Shown: piece by piece, positions 8,601 to 18,111 of the stretch | How the letters are laid out: the number at the start of each line of letters is the position of its first letter | How positions within the stretch are numbered: position 1 is the stretch's first letter | Assembly: GCF_014279815.1 (NCBI RefSeq) | Contig: NZ_CP047941.1 | Location: 124,001 to 188,000 of the forward strand | From: Synechococcus sp. NOUM97013 | GTDB taxonomy: Bacteria; Cyanobacteriota; Cyanobacteriia; PCC-6307; Cyanobiaceae | Direction of reading: 5' to 3' | Length of the DNA stretch: 64,000 nt | The notes under the pieces: model-generated | The model's database searches: none | What the model was told of the DNA's origin: nothing | What the model saw: only the letters and a program-made list of their open reading frames with translations | Program-made: the position numbers and the translations under genes

Positions 8601-9749
8601 GTGCCTGAAACCGCAGCGTCGCTGCTGCTCGATTGGTGGCAGCGCTTTGGCCGGCGGGAGCCCGCCTTGAAGCCCTGGATGTTCACGCCCGAGGGTGTAT
8701 GGCCGTTGCCGGAGGTGTTGCTGGATCCCTACGGCATCTGGATCGCGGAGGTGATGCTCCAGCAGACCCAGCTGCAGGTGGTGTTGCCTTACTGGCAGCG
8801 ATGGATGCAAGCCTTCCCGACGCTCGCGGCCCTGGCTGAAGCCGATGAGCAGTCTGTGCTGTTGCGCTGGCAAGGCCTTGGCTATTACTCGCGCGCACGT
8901 CGTCTGCATGCCACGGCACGATTGCTGTTGGCTCTGATCGACGCTGATCCCGCGGAGCTGGCCCTCTGGCCCCAGGATCTCGACAGCTGGCTGGCCTTCC
9001 CGGGGATTGGTCGCAGTACTGCAGGCGGCATCTTGTCGTCGGCGTTCAACAGTCCGCTGGCGATTCTTGATGGCAATGTCCGTCGCGTGCTGGCGCGCTT
9101 GATGGCCCATCCGCGGCCGCCCATGCGTGATCAGGTGTTGTTCTGGACCTGGAGTGAGGCGCTGATTGCGGCCATTCCCCAGCGCAGTCGTGATCTCAAC
9201 CAGGCCCTGATGGATCTGGGCGCCACCCTGTGCACGCCGCGCAATCCCTCCTGCCACTGTTGTCCCTGGCAGGCCAGCTGCGCTGCTTACGCTGCGAGCA
9301 CTCCTGAGCTCTATCCCGTGAAAGAGGCGCCCCGCAGCATTCCCTTCCAGGTGATCGGTGTCGGCGTGGTGCTCAATGGGGAGGGTGAGGTGTTGATCGA
9401 TCAGCGGCTCAATGAAGGCTTGCTGGGTGGTATGTGGGAATTTCCTGGGGGGAAGCAGGAGCCTGGTGAGGCCATTGCTGACACCATCCGCCGCGAGTTA
9501 CGGGAGGAGTTGGCGATTGATGTGGAGGTGGAGCAGGAACTGATCACCGTGGAGCATGCCTACAGCCACAAAAAGCTGCGCTTTGTGGTGCATCGCTGCC
9601 GATGGCTTTCAGGCGAACCCCAGCCCCTGGCCAGTCAGCAGGTGCGCTGGGTGAAGCCTGAGGAGCTTGGCAACTTTCCCTTTCCTGCGGCCAATGGCCG
9701 GATGATTGCAGCGCTGATGGATCACCTTGGGCTGCCGTCGACCCTCTAG
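8601..9749 (+). CDS. mutY: A/G-specific adenine glycosylase MutY
   Basis: Base-excision repair enzyme that removes adenine paired with 8-oxoguanine. The GTG at 8601 is preferred (382 residues); a TTG at 8583 is upstream in frame. Visible: catalytic Glu in WIAEVMLQQTQ, helix-hairpin-helix FPGIGRSTAGGI, catalytic Asp in AILDGNVRRVLARL, four cysteines for a [4Fe-4S] cluster (LCTPRNPSCHCCPWQASC), then a C-terminal NUDIX-like 8-oxoG recognition domain. Unusually for MutY, the NUDIX box is nearly complete (GGKQEPGEA then REL.EEL), whereas it is degenerate in E. coli MutY. A Nudix-type hydrolase activity in the tail is therefore possible but unproved. Confidence 0.94.
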   Translation: MPETAASLLLDWWQRFGRREPALKPWMFTPEGVWPLPEVLLDPYGIWIAEVMLQQTQLQVVLPYWQRWMQAFPTLAALAEADEQSVLLRWQGLGYYSRARRLHATARLLLALIDADPAELALWPQDLDSWLAFPGIGRSTAGGILSSAFNSPLAILDGNVRRVLARLMAHPRPPMRDQVLFWTWSEALIAAIPQRSRDLNQALMDLGATLCTPRNPSCHCCPWQASCAAYAASTPELYPVKEAPRSIPFQVIGVGVVLNGEGEVLIDQRLNEGLLGGMWEFPGGKQEPGEAIADTIRRELREELAIDVEVEQELITVEHAYSHKKLRFVVHRCRWLSGEPQPLASQQVRWVKPEELGNFPFPAANGRMIAALMDHLGLPSTL

Positions 9750-9834
9750 AGCTCGAGGCCTGATTGCTTGAGTGGTTTCCCTGGTTGGCAGTTCTGGTGC
9801 CGCTGGCCACGCTGCAAACAGTTGACCCTGTCGG

Positions 9835-10878
9835 ATGGCCATGCGTGCTGGCGGTGCTCCCCAGGTGCTTTGTCTGGGTGAGGCTCTGGTGGATCGATTG
9901 GGTCCCCTGGGCGGTGACCCCGCCACGGCTGCGCCGGCGGACTGCGACGACCGCTTGGGGGGAGCTCCAGCCAATGTGGCCTGTGCCCTGGCGCGGCTCG
10001 GAACGCCGGTGGGCTTCATCGGTCGCCTGGGGCTTGATGGCATCGGCGACAGTTTCCGCGAGCTCCTCGCCAATCGCGGCGTGGACCTGCGCGGCTTGCA
10101 AAGTGACGCTCACCGGCCCAGCCGCGTGGTGTTGGTAAGAAGAGACGCCTCCGGTGAACGGGTGTTTCAGGGCTTCACCGGCGATGCGGGCGAGTGCTTC
10201 GCGGATCAGGCCCTTGATGCCCAGAGCCTCGGGCTGGTGTGGTCTGCCCTGGTGGATCAGGCGTTGTGGCTGCTGATCGGCACGATTCCCCTGGCCACCG
10301 AGGCCTCAGCCCAGACTCTCGAGGCGGCGGTGCAGCAGGCTGCGGCATCGGGGGTGCGTCTCGCGCTGGATGTGAACTGGCGCCCCACCTTCTGGGATGC
10401 CGCTGCCGATCCCGCTGCGGGTCCCGGGCCTGATCAGCTGGCGCGGATGCGCCCACTGCTGGAGCAGGCGGCTCTGATCAAGCTGGCGCGCGAGGAAGCC
10501 GAGTGGTTGTTCAGCAGCAGCGATCCGGAGGTGATCAGTGGGGGTCTGCCGCAGAAGCCCGATGTGCTGGTCACCGATGGTGGTCAGCCGGTGCGTTGGT
10601 GCATGGCCGGCCATCGCGGTTCGATGCCGGTGTTGCCACCGCCACGGGTGGTGGACACCACGGGAGCCGGTGATGCTTTCACGGCTGGGCTGCTGCATCA
10701 GCTGGTGGCACTGACGCCTTCGGCCGGGCAGCCGCTGCGGCTCAGCGAAGCGGTGGTGAAACAGGTGGTGCGTTACGCGGCGGCCTGTGGTGCTTTGGTT
10801 TGCGCGGGTCCCGGAGGCATTGATCCCCAGCCCTTGCCCAGCCGGGTGATGCAGTTTCTCGAGCAGCTCGACGACTGA
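9835..10878 (+). CDS. PfkB-family carbohydrate kinase (fructokinase-like)
   Basis: Ribokinase/PfkB-family sugar kinase, 347 residues. The N-terminal signature GGAPANVACALARLG and the C-terminal active-site signature DTTGAGDAFTAGLL, which carries the catalytic Asp, are both intact, and LCLGEALVDRLGPLGG at the N terminus is close to bacterial fructokinases. The likely reaction is fructose to fructose-6-phosphate using ATP, but substrate cannot be fixed from motifs. The ATG at 9835 is followed by a second ATG two codons later. It ends 14 bp from a convergent second PfkB kinase at 10893, with only a short inverted repeat (GAAACG..CGTTTC) between. Confidence 0.88.
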   Translation: MAMRAGGAPQVLCLGEALVDRLGPLGGDPATAAPADCDDRLGGAPANVACALARLGTPVGFIGRLGLDGIGDSFRELLANRGVDLRGLQSDAHRPSRVVLVRRDASGERVFQGFTGDAGECFADQALDAQSLGLVWSALVDQALWLLIGTIPLATEASAQTLEAAVQQAAASGVRLALDVNWRPTFWDAAADPAAGPGPDQLARMRPLLEQAALIKLAREEAEWLFSSSDPEVISGGLPQKPDVLVTDGGQPVRWCMAGHRGSMPVLPPPRVVDTTGAGDAFTAGLLHQLVALTPSAGQPLRLSEAVVKQVVRYAAACGALVCAGPGGIDPQPLPSRVMQFLEQLDD

Positions 10879-10892
10879 AACGCGGCTTCGTT

Positions 10893-11840
10893 TCAAAACG
10901 CTTCCACCGCAAGTGGGTGACTGGCGATGAACTGCAGCGCCTCGTCACGGCTGAACACGCTGCCGGTGGCTGAGCTGCTGCGCACGCAGCTGGCTCCCAG
11001 GGCGCTGCCCCAGCACAGGCAGGTGGGCAGGTCTTGGTCGTCCAGGAGCGCTGCGATGAAGCCGGCAGCGAAGGCATCGCCCGCACCGGTGCTGCCGACA
11101 AAGTCCGTGTTGTAGGCACCGATGTGCAAGCGCGTGTTGTCACTCACTAGGTGGGCGCCTCGCTGTCCTGACGTGATCACCACCGTGTGAGCGCCTGCGG
11201 CTCGGAAGGCATCGGCTTGCTCCCAGGGGTGGCGGCAGCCCGTCAGCGCAGCAGCTTCGTCGTTGTTGGGCAGAAACACGTCTACGAAAGGAAGGATGGC
11301 CCTGAGCCGGGCCATGGCGTTCGCATCCGCCACTTGCACCACATCGAGCACGATGCGCGTGCCGGCTGATCGGGCCTGCGCCAGTCGCCGCAGCATCTCC
11401 GGGCTCTCAAGGCCATCCAGCATCAGGAATCCGCCGATGTAGAGCACGGCAGCCGATTCGATCAGACCCTCCGGGACCATGGCGGGTGTCAACAGTCGGT
11501 TGGCGCCAGCGTGGGCGATGAAGCGGCGGTCCTCTTTGCGCACGTTGATCACGGCTGCGCTGGCGCTGGAGGCGTCCGTTGCGTGCACTAAGCCGGCGGT
11601 GTCGATACCCGCTGCCTCAAGCGTCTGACGAATGAAAGCACCGAAGAAATCCTCTCCAATGCAGGCGGCGATGCCCGTGCGCACACCCAATCGGGCCAGA
11701 TTGACGGCGGTGTTGGCGGCGCAGCCGCCGAGGCTGAGCTCCATTCCGTCGGTTTCGATTAGCTGCCCCTGCGCCGGTAACGCCGAAATCGGCTGGCAGA
11801 CCAGATCAGTGCAGACGCCGCCAAGGCAGAGGCATTCCAT
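10893..11840 (-). CDS. PfkB-family carbohydrate kinase
   Basis: Second ribokinase/PfkB-family kinase of 315 residues. I start at the ATG at 11840, two bases after the tsaE stop, because the protein begins properly there (ECLCLGGVCTDLVCQPIS); the frame itself extends into tsaE. It has the N-terminal GGCAANTAVNLARLG and the C-terminal GSTGAGDAFAAGF active-site motif. Similar proteins act on ribose, adenosine, ketodeoxygluconate or fructose, so the substrate is undetermined. It shares little with the neighbouring kinase beyond family motifs, so a recent tandem duplication is unlikely. Probably cotranscribed with tsaE. Confidence 0.87.
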   Translation of the reverse strand: MECLCLGGVCTDLVCQPISALPAQGQLIETDGMELSLGGCAANTAVNLARLGVRTGIAACIGEDFFGAFIRQTLEAAGIDTAGLVHATDASSASAAVINVRKEDRRFIAHAGANRLLTPAMVPEGLIESAAVLYIGGFLMLDGLESPEMLRRLAQARSAGTRIVLDVVQVADANAMARLRAILPFVDVFLPNNDEAAALTGCRHPWEQADAFRAAGAHTVVITSGQRGAHLVSDNTRLHIGAYNTDFVGSTGAGDAFAAGFIAALLDDQDLPTCLCWGSALGASCVRSSSATGSVFSRDEALQFIASHPLAVEAF

Positions 11841-11842
11841 CG

Positions 11843-12325
11843 TCAGCGCATCAACGTGGCGCGCCGCCCCCCATCGCTGTGATGGGCCAGCGTCAACGTC
11901 CAGGCGTCCGCCAACGTCAGGCTGAGCCGTTCCGGCCACTCCACCACCAATAGGGCTCCCATGCCAAGCGCTTCCTCTTCCTCCTGCAGAAACAGATCGT
12001 TGGCGGCCGCCGAGTGTTCCAGCCGGTACAGATCCAGATGCACCAGCGGCGGCGAACCCTGCGGGTAGTGCTGGGACAACGCGAAGGTGGGGCTGGTGAT
12101 CGGTTCATCAATGTCCAGCGCTGCGGCGATGCCTTGGACGAGCGAGGTTTTGCCGGCGCCGAGAGGACCTTTCAGCAACAGCAGGGACGGTCGATCCGGC
12201 TGTTCCACCAGCCAGCGGCCCAGCGCGCGGGTGGCCTCCAGGTCCTCTAAGTCCCAGGACCGATCAGTAGATTGAATCGCAAGCGAGCCCGAAGCCTCGG
12301 CGTCTCTGCAGATATTCAACTCCAC
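11843..12325 (-). CDS. tsaE: tRNA threonylcarbamoyladenosine biosynthesis ATPase TsaE
   Basis: P-loop ATPase of the TsaB-TsaD-TsaE complex that makes t6A37 on tRNAs reading ANN codons. Walker A is [13 protein letters not shown]; the family motifs [14 protein letters not shown] and VVEWPERL follow. At 160 residues it is normal length. The ATG at 12325 is the only good start upstream of the conserved [13 protein letters not shown]. It is divergent from ahcY with only 24 bp between start codons, so each promoter must lie within or very near the other gene. Confidence 0.93.
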   Translation of the reverse strand: MELNICRDAEASGSLAIQSTDRSWDLEDLEATRALGRWLVEQPDRPSLLLLKGPLGAGKTSLVQGIAAALDIDEPITSPTFALSQHYPQGSPPLVHLDLYRLEHSAAANDLFLQEEEEALGMGALLVVEWPERLSLTLADAWTLTLAHHSDGGRRATLMR

Positions 12326-12349
12326 GTTTTCTTAGGGAGCACCGAAACC

Positions 12350-13780
<1,431 letters not shown>

Positions 13781-13794
13781 TCGGTTGACGTTCA

Positions 13795-13824
13795 GCCAGG
13801 TCGCTTCCGCGGCCTGGCTTTTTT
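13795..13824 (+). terminator. Rho-independent terminator of ahcY
   Basis: GCCAGG, a 12-base loop region containing CGCTTCCGCG, then CCTGGC followed by TTTTTT, 15 bp after the ahcY stop codon. Confidence 0.88.
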
Positions 13825-13844
13825 GATGTCCATTTTTGGCAGCA

Positions 13845-14452
13845 ATGGCACAGCGTTCGATGGTTCAGCCGGTGGTGGATCTGGTCAGGGATCCTGTGAT
13901 CCAACGCCAGTGGTGGGCTGCGTTTGGTTCCGGCTTCATCGCCCTGCTGCCGTTGATGTTGTCCGTCGATCTCTATATCGATGATCTAGTGCGGGCCATG
14001 GATGGCGCCTCCGATTGGGTGCGGGTGGGCCGCCCACTAGCTGATGCCCTGGTCGAGTGGGTCAGTTTCAGTCGCCCGCTCACCGCTGTGGCGCCGCTCT
14101 ACATCCTGGTGGCCATTGCGCTGCTGTCCATTCCGCAACATCTCTGAAGGTGGAAGGCACCATTTCCGGCTCTCCGGTGGTGCAGAACACAGTGCGTCAG
14201 TTCCCCCTAATTGACCGTCTGATCCCGCCGTTGCTGGATGGGGATCAGAGTTTTTCCTTTGTTCAGCTGCGGCTCCATGGCCTGGATCTGAAAAGGCATC
14301 GATCCAGCAATTCTCATGATTCCCTCCCGCGCAGCTGTGTGCCATCTACAGACGCGATCTGCACCAGCGAGTTTTCGCTTCAGCGTTTCGACGCTGACAC
14401 GCTGTTGTTGCGCCTCTCCGATGATCCGGCCAGCCGGCGTCCTCGCACCTGA
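13845..14452 (+). pseudogene. GtrII-type glucosyltransferase remnant with internal deletion
   Basis: The first part (13845-14147, frame 3) reads like the N terminus of a polytopic GtrII/glucosyltransferase-domain protein: a membrane segment, then DLYIDDLVRAMDGASDWVRV and GRPLADALVEWVSFSRPL, then another membrane segment. It stops after LLSIPQHL. Directly afterwards frame 2 continues (about 14150-14452) with a soluble-looking tail, SGSPVVQNTVRQFPLIDRLI through FDADTLLLRLSDD, which matches my memory of the C-terminal end of the same family. Such proteins usually exceed 450 residues, so a large central piece has been lost with a frameshift at the junction near 14145. Family assignment is from pattern memory. 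Confidence 0.65.
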
Positions 14453-14504
14453 GCGTCCATCACGTGCTCTTCATGGAAGACTTGCCCGGTCTTCCAGTGC
14501 ACGC

Positions 14505-15164
14505 ATGGGGCTCACCGAATTTGTCACTCAACTGCCGGAGTGGATCGGTCAGGCGGTTGAAGCCAATCCCTGGGCTGGGTATGCCGCAATCTTCGCGGCG
14601 ATGTTTCTAGAAAATCTGTTCCCGCCTATCCCTTCAGAGCTGATCATGCCCCTGGGGGGCTTCTACGTGCAGCAGGGACAGCTGCAGTTGATTCCCGTTG
14701 TTCTGGCTGGCTTGCTGGGCACCGTGCTGGGGGCGCTGCCCTGGTACGGCATCGGTCGCTTAATCAACGAGGAGCGCATTGAGCATTGGCTCGGTCGTCA
14801 TGGGCGTTGGATCGGCATCAGCCCGGAAGAACTGGGACGCAGCCGTCGCTGGTTCAACCGCTATGGCACGGCTCTTGTGTTCTGGGGTCGGCTTGTGCCC
14901 GGCATCCGCACCCTGATCTCCGTGCCGGCGGGCATTGAGCTGATGCCGATCACCCCGTTCCTGATCTGGACCACGGCCGGCAGCCTGATCTGGACCTTGC
15001 TGCTCACTGTGGCCGGCATGGTCCTGGGTGAGGGTTACAGCAATGTGGAAACCCTGATCGACCCGATCAGCAAAGGAATCAAGGTGGTGCTGGTGATCGC
15101 AGTGCTCGCCGGGGGCATCTGGCTTGGCTTGCGCATCTGGCGTCGTCGCAACGCCGCTGATTGA
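14505..15164 (+). CDS. DedA-family membrane protein
   Basis: Polytopic inner-membrane protein (219 residues) of the DedA/SNARE-associated family, linked in other bacteria to lipid flipping and envelope stability. The ATG at 14505 starts the natural protein; the frame is open further upstream but reads junk over the pseudogene tail. Seen: FLENLFPPIPSELIMPLGGF (the conserved E..P.P.E amphipathic re-entrant segment), GALPWYGIGRLI, then FNRYGTALVFWGRLVPGIR, the second re-entrant family motif, and three further hydrophobic stretches. No obvious partner gene. Confidence 0.9.
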   Translation: MGLTEFVTQLPEWIGQAVEANPWAGYAAIFAAMFLENLFPPIPSELIMPLGGFYVQQGQLQLIPVVLAGLLGTVLGALPWYGIGRLINEERIEHWLGRHGRWIGISPEELGRSRRWFNRYGTALVFWGRLVPGIRTLISVPAGIELMPITPFLIWTTAGSLIWTLLLTVAGMVLGEGYSNVETLIDPISKGIKVVLVIAVLAGGIWLGLRIWRRRNAAD

Positions 15165-15243
15165 TGCGTTGAATGCTCTGTCAGGACGTCGGCGTTGCCG
15201 GATGGCAACGCCAGCGCCTTACGGCTGATCAGATTGCGACTGA

Positions 15244-15639
15244 TCAGAAGGGCACTTCCTCTTCGCTGGGGCCGCCACCACCGAAGTTCCCGCCACCGAA
15301 ATTCCCGGAGGCGGCTTCGTTGTCGCGCTTGGATCCCAGCAGTTCCAGGCGATCCACCCGCACCACCGGCTTGCTGCGCTCTTCGCCGCTGTTGCGGTCG
15401 GTCCAGCGATCCAGCTTGAAGCTGCCGATGATTCCCAACATCGAGCCCTTTTTCACGTAGTCGGCGGCGACCTGCGCCTGCTTGCCCCAGATCTCGAGGT
15501 TGAACCAGTCGGGCTCGTCATCGCGGCTGCGTCGGTTCACGGCGATGGTGAGGTTGGCCACCATGCTTCCGGATTCGAAGTAGCGCACTTCGGGGTCTCG
15601 GCCTGCCCGGCCGACGAGGGTCACGGAATTAACTCCCAT
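15244..15639 (-). CDS. ssb: Single-stranded DNA-binding protein
   Basis: OB-fold SSB, 131 residues. The start ATG at 15639 has AGGAG eight bases upstream, so the longer open frame to 15726 is not used. The N terminus GVNSVTLVGRAGRDPEVRYF and the core DWFNLEIWGKQAQVAADYVK are typical. The C-terminal tail is short, Gly-rich (NFGGGNFGGGGPS) and ends EEEVPF, close to the canonical acidic DDDIPF tip that binds partner proteins. It is divergent from mreB, with about 105 bp between the start codons. Confidence 0.95.
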   Translation of the reverse strand: MGVNSVTLVGRAGRDPEVRYFESGSMVANLTIAVNRRSRDDEPDWFNLEIWGKQAQVAADYVKKGSMLGIIGSFKLDRWTDRNSGEERSKPVVRVDRLELLGSKRDNEAASGNFGGGNFGGGGPSEEEVPF

Positions 15640-15744
15640 TGAATTTCTCCTGTTTGTTGGGTCAATGATGCGCCACGGTTGCCGGAATTGACCGTTGTCG
15701 TGGCTGCTTTCAAGGAGTTCCCCCATCGAGGTCAGACGTAACAG

Positions 15745-16845
15745 ATGGGTCTGGAAACTGCTCCTATGATTCGCCGAAATGTGGTTTCGCCAGTGCTCTT
15801 CCGTCGCTTCCAGCTGTCCCGCGACATCGGCATTGACCTGGGCACGGCCAACACTTTGATCTACGTCTCCGGCAAGGGGATTGTGTTGCAGGAGCCCTCG
15901 GTGGTTGCCCTCGATCTCGAGCGTGGCGTCACCATGGCGGTGGGTGATGAAGCCAAACTGATGCTGGGCCGCACGCCCGGCAACATTCGTGCGGTGCGTC
16001 CTTTGCGCGATGGCGTGATCGCTGATTTCGACGCCGCCGAGCAGATGCTCAAGACTTTCATCCAGAAGGGCAATGAGGGCCGCGGCATCGTTGCCCCCAG
16101 GCTGGTCGTCGGCATCCCCAGCGGTGTGACCGGTGTGGAACGTCGGGCCGTGCGTGAAGCAGGTCTAGCGGGTGCCCGTGAGGTGCACCTGATCGATGAG
16201 CCTGTGGCCGCCGCCATCGGTGCAGGTCTGCCGGTGACTGAGCCGGTTGGAACGATGATTGTGGATATCGGTGGCGGCACCACGGAGGTGGCCGTGCTCA
16301 GCCTGGGCGGCACGGTGCTCAGCGAGTCGGTGCGAGTGGCTGGCGATGAAATCAGCGACTCCATTGGTGTGTATCTCAAGAAGGTGCACAACCTGGTGGT
16401 GGGTGAGCGCACCGCAGAGGAGATCAAGATCCGCATCGGCTCTGCCTTCCCCGACAACGAGTTCGACCAGACCGTGATGGATGTGCGCGGTCTGCACCTG
16501 TTGTCTGGTCTGCCTCGCACCATTCAGCTGCAGGCCGGCGACCTCCGGGAGGCCATCGCCGAGCCGCTCAACGTGATTGTGGAAGCGGTGAAGCGCACCC
16601 TGGAACGCACGCCGCCCGAACTGGCCGCCGACATCGTCGATCGCGGCATCATGCTGGCCGGAGGCGGTGCTCTGGTTCGGGGCATCAGCGATCTGATCAG
16701 CCACGAGACCGGCATCTTCACGCACATCGCTGAAGAGCCGCTGCTCTGTGTGGTCAAGGGTTGCGGCCAGGTGCTGGAGGACTACAAGCGTCTGCAGCGG
16801 GTGCTCGACACCCCTGAATTCGTTCGCGCCGCCGCTGCCGTCTGA
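15745..16845 (+). CDS. mreB: Rod shape-determining protein MreB
   Basis: Actin-like ATPase that organises cell-wall elongation at the inner membrane. Phosphate-1 and -2 loops are present (DIGIDLGTANTLIYVSGKGI; MIVDIGGGTTEVAVLSLGG), as is the adenosine motif IMLAGGGALVRGI. The frame from the ATG at 15745 gives 366 residues, longer than usual. An ATG at 15766 (359 residues) or a GTG at 15793 (350 residues, starting just before LFRRFQLSRDIGID) may be the true start. First gene of an mreB-mreC-mreD run with 3-5 bp gaps. Confidence 0.96.
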   Translation: MGLETAPMIRRNVVSPVLFRRFQLSRDIGIDLGTANTLIYVSGKGIVLQEPSVVALDLERGVTMAVGDEAKLMLGRTPGNIRAVRPLRDGVIADFDAAEQMLKTFIQKGNEGRGIVAPRLVVGIPSGVTGVERRAVREAGLAGAREVHLIDEPVAAAIGAGLPVTEPVGTMIVDIGGGTTEVAVLSLGGTVLSESVRVAGDEISDSIGVYLKKVHNLVVGERTAEEIKIRIGSAFPDNEFDQTVMDVRGLHLLSGLPRTIQLQAGDLREAIAEPLNVIVEAVKRTLERTPPELAADIVDRGIMLAGGGALVRGISDLISHETGIFTHIAEEPLLCVVKGCGQVLEDYKRLQRVLDTPEFVRAAAAV

Positions 16846-16850
16846 CCGTC

Positions 16851-17594
16851 ATGGGTTCCTCCCAGTGGCCGCAGGGCTCGCGGCTGCGATCGGTTCAACG
16901 CCTTTGGCCCTGGTTGCTGCTGTTGATGGCGCTTGGCTTGGTGCGGTTCAGTAAAGGCGCCGGTTTTGCTGATGCCTTCGCGCTGATCAGCCGCCCGTTT
17001 TGGCCCGGCACGGCGCAGCGGGAATGGGTTCGGTCTGCCACCAGGAAGGAAGAGGCTGCGCGCCTGTTGCTGCTTGAGGAAGACAATTCCCGCCTGCGAG
17101 GCCTGTTGGAACTGAACCAGCAGGCCTCTGGCGACTGGCTTCAGGCCGCTGTGATTTCGCGCACCGCGTCCGGTTGGTGGCAGCAGCTGGAGCTCGGCAA
17201 GGGATCGATCCAGGGTGTGGCCAAAGACGATGCGGTGGTGGGCCCCGGTGGTCTGGTGGGTCGTGTGCAGAGCGTGACGCCCACCACCAGCCGCGTGCGC
17301 TTGCTCACGGCCCTTGGCAGTCGGATCGGCGTCTGGTTGCCGCGCACCCGTCAGCATGGTCTGCTGTTGGGACTGGGCACGGCCAGGCCCCAGCTGCAGT
17401 TCCTCGACAAGGACGTCCAGGTGAAGGAGGGGGATCTAGTCAGCACCTCTCCCGCCAGCACCCTGTTGCCCCCCAATCTTCCGGTGGCTGTGGTGCAGTC
17501 GATGAACCTGCGGGCCGTGCCGGCTCCCACGGCTCTGGTGCAGCTGATCGCTGCTCCCGATGCCATCGATTGGGTGCAGGTGAGGGTGCGCTGA
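16851..17594 (+). CDS. mreC: Rod shape-determining protein MreC
   Basis: Bitopic membrane protein linking MreB filaments to periplasmic wall synthases. 247 residues: one membrane segment (WPWLLLLMALGLVRFS) near residue 20, a coiled-coil stretch (EEAARLLLLEEDNSRLRGLL) about 65-85, then the beta-rich periplasmic domain with the MreC landmarks GVAKDDAVVGPGGLVGRV and VQVKEGDLVSTSP. It starts 5 bp after mreB. Confidence 0.92.
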   Translation: MGSSQWPQGSRLRSVQRLWPWLLLLMALGLVRFSKGAGFADAFALISRPFWPGTAQREWVRSATRKEEAARLLLLEEDNSRLRGLLELNQQASGDWLQAAVISRTASGWWQQLELGKGSIQGVAKDDAVVGPGGLVGRVQSVTPTTSRVRLLTALGSRIGVWLPRTRQHGLLLGLGTARPQLQFLDKDVQVKEGDLVSTSPASTLLPPNLPVAVVQSMNLRAVPAPTALVQLIAAPDAIDWVQVRVR

Positions 17595-17597
17595 TCC

Positions 17598-18101
17598 ATG
17601 ACCCCACTGCATCGTCAGCCCATCTGTGTGGCCTCCGTGTTGCTGGTGCCCTTGCTGCAGCTGTCCGCACCGTCCTGGCTCACCCTGGAGGGCATTCCAC
17701 CCAGTTGGGCCATCCTTTGGTTGCTGCCCTGGTCGCTGGTGGATGGACCCGTCGCCGGTGTGATTGCCGGTGCTGGCCTGGGGATGGTGTTGGACGGGCT
17801 CAGCTTGGGCGATGCCAGTCAGGTGCCGGCGCTGATGTTGATGGGCTGGTGGTGGGGGCGACTGGGGCGTCGCGGCCAACCGATTCAGCGCAGCCTCAAT
17901 CTCGGTTTGCTGGCCTGGATCGGCACGGTGGTGCTGGGCTTGAGTCTCTGGCTGCAGTGGCTGTTGCTGGGGGCACCGGAAGCGATGATCCAGGCCTGGG
18001 CACTGCACACCACCGTGGCGCAGTCACTGATCACTGCACTGCTGGCTCCGATGGTCGGATCCTGGCAGCTGCTCCTCTGGCGACGCCGGGCTCCCGCATG
18101 A
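17598..18101 (+). CDS. mreD: Rod shape-determining protein MreD-like
   Basis: Small polytopic membrane protein of 167 residues with about five hydrophobic segments (VLLVPLLQLSAPSWL; AILWLLPWSLVDGPVAGVIAG; LGLLAWIGTVVLGLSLWL). MreD sequences are poorly conserved; the call rests on the topology, the size and the position 3 bp after mreC. Third gene of the shape operon. Confidence 0.82.
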   Translation: MTPLHRQPICVASVLLVPLLQLSAPSWLTLEGIPPSWAILWLLPWSLVDGPVAGVIAGAGLGMVLDGLSLGDASQVPALMLMGWWWGRLGRRGQPIQRSLNLGLLAWIGTVVLGLSLWLQWLLLGAPEAMIQAWALHTTVAQSLITALLAPMVGSWQLLLWRRRAPA

Positions 18102-18111
18102 CTGCCTCTAC

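Noticed and set aside
12326-12349. SAH riboswitch upstream of ahcY
   Set aside because: Only 24 bp separate the ahcY and tsaE starts, and no SAH-aptamer core is seen.
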